This document shows, in pieces, positions 60,583 through 64,000 of a stretch of DNA of 64,000 bases. The notes below the pieces were generated by a model. The model did no database searches, was not told the DNA's origin, and was given only the letters and a program-made list of their open reading frames with translations. The DNA lies in NCBI GenBank assembly GCA_003993805.1, contig RSEF01000006.1, forward strand, positions 26,879,402 through 26,943,401. Reading direction: 5' to 3'. Both the position numbers and the translations under genes were made by a program. Each line of letters opens with the position of its first letter. Positions within the stretch are counted from its first letter, which is position 1. Source of the DNA: Himantopus leucocephalus (taxonomy: Eukaryota > Chordata > Aves > Charadriiformes > Recurvirostridae).

Positions 60583-61619
60583 GTGGTGTTTTAACAGCTG
60601 AGAAATTGCAAAATGTGGCATCTATTCATATCCATCTCACTCACCACAAAATCACTGTGCCTACAGAAATTGGACAGGCAGAAAACTTTAAAGCACTTCG
60701 GAAGAAGACCTTTAGGGAATGAAATTGCTGTGCTTTGCTAGCAAAGTGGGACATGGTGTCAGAGTGATTCTGTGCCCTAAGTGTGCGCACAGAAACAGAC
60801 ACCCATTGACAAGTGCAGAACTGCTTTCAGGATCACCTTATTATTATGCAGAAAAACTGGTGGTCTTTGCTTCTTGCCAACAGGCTCGTGTGCTTAATGT
60901 TGTACGGGAGCAAACAGTTCACAGCATAATGAATCAGAGAGCAGAGCAGCACTTAGATGGTCTTTTAATGCTGAATGCATTTTAACCCATGTTGTTGGAG
61001 AGGGTGGACACAGCTGGTGTGCATGGCTTTCACTGAGTGGCTTCAGGAGGTGGCCAGACCTGGCATCTCGAATCTCGAATTCAGCTCCCCAGAATTAAAA
61101 ATCCCTGCAAACAGATTGAAGTGTTTGCGACTTCCAGCCATATCTGAATTTTAAGAGTAGCTCAGAGGAATGGATTTAAATCCATATCCCAAAGGCAAAC
61201 AACACCATAAGCTACTGAATTACTCCTGGCCCTTTTTCAGTATGTGCATAACACTGTCTCTACAAGCAAATCCCTAATGTCCCTTCATTCATGCATGCAT
61301 CCAGGTGGTGTATTTAACCTGCATCATCCTCAAACCTGCTCTTCTCAGCATTTAATAACCCACCATCTGGGGCAGTGGAATTATTCTCACTGAACATTGC
61401 GAATCCTTGAACTCAGGACCCCTTGGGCCTCTTCCCGCCGTTAGAGACCACTCTTACATACACTGAACAAGTCCCTGTGGGATCAAATCAATGCTGCTTT
61501 GATGTGACTGCCATTCATACCTACTTCTCTTGGCTTTAGTGGCTTTAGGATGACCTGTTTCATAAATGAGTATTTTTAAATACGTACATTGTAAAGTAAT
61601 TTTAGAAGCATTTAAAAGC

Positions 61620-61647
61620 GGATAGATAGACAGATAGATAGACAGAG
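61620..61647 (+). repeat. GATA/GACA microsatellite
   Basis: GATAGATAGACAGATAGATA followed by GACAGAG. GATA/GACA repeats are common in amniotes. Confidence 0.8.
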
Positions 61648-62374
61648 GCACAGGCATGAGGCTTGACACAGGGTCCCAAGAGAGTGGCTTTAGGAGAAGA
61701 CTTGAGAGCATAACGTAAGCAAACCCCAACAAACCTTCATCTGAAATGACCACAGCTCTTTTGTCCCCTTTAGTTTTTCTGATAGGAAAGTACCCCAGGA
61801 AAGAATCATTAAGCTACAAATGCTCTTGCACCTGAGCCATTCAGCCAGTCAGGGAGATGAACCCACGGCCACGTGCTCCATTGTGCCCAGCCAATATCTG
61901 CTCCTCAACGCAGTTCAGACAGAGAGCTCTTGGCCATCAGACCTTGGATTTAAAACCCTCCGGGGATTCTCTTGTCTGAATAATGCATAAGGCTGAGGAA
62001 ATCTCCACAAGCTGGAGGAAAAAAAAAGAGATGAGGTTTGTCAAACTGGCACAAGTTATTTGCTCAGTGTTAATGAGGTGGTGTTGACAGCTGAGCAGAA
62101 GAACAGTTACAGCTTTTTTCACTGCTTGAGGCTTGAAGGACTCTGTTTTAAGATGGAATACATCTTAAAGAATGAGTGGTGTCTTGCCTCTGTTTTCATT
62201 GTCACCCTTGACCATCTTTTACTGTCACCATTTGCCATTGGATTTTTTGAGGGGTTGATTATCTGTGACCCCAGTTATGATAGGTCTGGGAGGTTCATGA
62301 GGTGAATGTTAATGAATCCCTTGTTGTACTGGAACCTTAAAAGACTTCACGTCTTTTGGGATATCTGAAGCAAC

Positions 62375-62430
62375 CTATCTCATCTCCCTGTGCCTCAGTT
62401 TCTTCAGCTAAGCTGTACAGATAAAACATC
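62375..62430 (+). repeat. MIR-like SINE remnant
   Basis: CATCTCCCTGTGCCTCAGTT, then TCTTCAGCT and GTACAGATAAAACATC, resembles the conserved MIR phrase CTGTGCCTCAGTTTCCTCA. It is short and old. Confidence 0.4.
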
Positions 62431-64000
62431 TTTGCCTTTTTTTCCTAGCTACAAAAGCGTGTCTCTGAAATCCCTTTCTAAGGGGAATATACTACACTCG
62501 AGTTACGGTGGTCCTCCCAAGCTACTGTTAGTTGAGGTGCTTTGTGCTGCTGCAAAAAGCTGTGCTTTACGTTGACACAGCAAAGGAACATACCATCTCA
62601 TTAAAAGTGCACCTACAGGCAGAGAGGTTGCTCTTGGTAAGCGTCACAATCTGGCCATTTCTGACCTATGTAACATGTCTCTGTCACATGGACTAAACCA
62701 CGTTCTTGCTTAACATGGACCAGCAGAGCTCCTGAAAGAAACAAAATCGTCTCTGTTACATGCAGATTCAAGCAGCAATGATCTAAAATTTCTACGCTGC
62801 GGCAAGTAATGGCTGCTCAGCTGAGCTGTGGGACGTATGTGTGCTTCTGGTCCATTGTTAAGGAAAGTTGTCAGGAATCCATTTTAAGTGAATCTGCTTT
62901 ATTTTTCAACTGTGATGGATTAGCAATCTTGTCAACAGATGAACAGTAGCTTTTTAAGATACTACCTGAATTGCTTTCTACTGAAGTACAATTCCCAGAA
63001 AATTCTCTGTGCCCTCCAGTGCTTCTCTATGCTTTTCATCTTTGTCCTGTGAAGTAGGACAGAGCTATACGACTCCCATTAAAGAGATCAGATAGTACAT
63101 CTCCATGATCCCCATTAACATCAGGAGTGGATCTGGGGTAAAAAAGGGCACCTTTCAGCTCTCTTCCTCCAGTCCCTCAGCTCCTGCAGACTGCACAGCT
63201 CAGTCTGAATTTCAGAGGATTATGGGCTGGAGCCTACTTTTGATTATAGTGATATAAAGCTGGAGTCCCCTGGCTTTGAGGGACAGGTCTATTGTATTTG
63301 CAAACAGACACATGTTTTCAGAGAGCATTTTTGCTCCCAGCCTGCTGTGCTGGTGTGCAAACTTTCTCCACCTTCCTCCCTGGCAGCCAGCTCCCTCCAA
63401 TCGCTCATTCAGAGTTTATTTGTAAATGAGCAATGAACAGGGAGAGAGCAAATGATCTGCTGAGGGAACAGTGATCACCCTGATTAATATTCTGTCGTTT
63501 CTCCCAAGTCACAGGGTAGGTGACCACAGCCCCATCAGAGAAGTCCCGCCTGCCCAGTTCTTTGGAGAAACAATTATAAAATGCAAATATTGAGAGAACC
63601 AACTCAGTATCTCGTAATCTTCAATATTATTTCCTGGACACGGGTTACATGTGAGAAACAAAGTCAAATAAGCCTTTTTCTCATCAGCCTGGCTTTGCTG
63701 TTCAAATAAGATGGGGTAGGGCAGGGAGAAGGCTGAAGTGGATGCTCTTTTGCCATGAGCCAAAATCCACTGAACAAGAGTCAGGCCAGACAGCCCAGAA
63801 ACTTCTTACTTGCACTCTTAACTGACTGCCAGTGTCACAGCTCTTCTCCTGCTAGCTGCATCCTGGAAAAGCCTGTTCTCAATTCACTGGAGAGAGAAAG
63901 TCTTGAAGAGCTCAAGTTGGGGTGGGGGGAATGAGTTCTCCTGGTGTCCAGTCCCTTTTTCCCTGTGTACCCAGGAAAAACTCACACAGAGCTCTCCTGT

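Larger units (their letters stand above)
57421..64000. other. Intergenic sequence, no gene recognised
   Basis: Contains an AAAT run near 57509-57528, a compound trinucleotide repeat (60404-60445), a poly-G tract with an N (60555-60582), a GATA-type repeat (61620-61647) and a MIR-like piece (about 62375-62430). No exon is recognised. Confidence 0.65.

Noticed and set aside
1..64000. CRISPR arrays, operons, toxin-antitoxin or phage-type systems
   Set aside because: Vertebrate nuclear DNA with introns and LINEs; no regularly spaced direct repeats or prokaryotic gene clusters seen.

Overview
This window is vertebrate nuclear DNA, almost certainly from a bird. It has long introns with GT-AG boundaries, CR1 LINE fragments ending in the ATTCTATG-type octamer, and a decayed LTR of the bird ERVL type. 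There is no bacterial-style gene packing, and most open frames in it are noise.

Region 1 (1-23324): the 3' part of SORCS3, a VPS10-domain sorting receptor, on the + strand. Nine exons (1496-1682, 4698-4831, 9108-9231, 11929-12041, 13946-14077, 15989-16088, 18213-18318, 22499-22659, 23260-23324) join in one frame. They sum to 1122 nt, which is 373 codons plus TAA. They encode the PKD region, the membrane-proximal ectodomain, one transmembrane helix and the complete cytoplasmic tail with a C-terminal PDZ ligand. The VPS10 propeller and cysteine-rich modules lie upstream of the window. The introns hold CR1 and MIR-like remnants, a 100-N assembly gap and small local duplications.

Region 2 (23325 to about 27.7 kb): SORCS3 3' UTR and flank, with several candidate poly(A) signals, an alternating purine-pyrimidine tract that could form Z-DNA, and a short antisense CR1 tail.

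Region 3 (about 27.7-64 kb): no gene that I can identify. In mammals SORCS3 and SORCS1 are neighbours separated by a large gene desert, and this stretch fits that. It holds a bird ERVL 5' LTR with a degenerate primer-binding site (about 31.7-32.1 kb), three further CR1 fragments, foldback (MITE-like) relics near 40.1 and 41.2 kb, simple repeats, and two single-N sites that look like assembly joins. A chain of three exon-like segments at 52.86-54.88 kb, with strong splice signals and compatible reading phase, is the only hint of an unannotated transcript. It may be chance.

I found no convincing new biological system. The more unusual items are the exon-like chain, the ERVL remnant with its primer-binding site, the foldback pair, and the repeated homeodomain-like motif near 48.0 kb.
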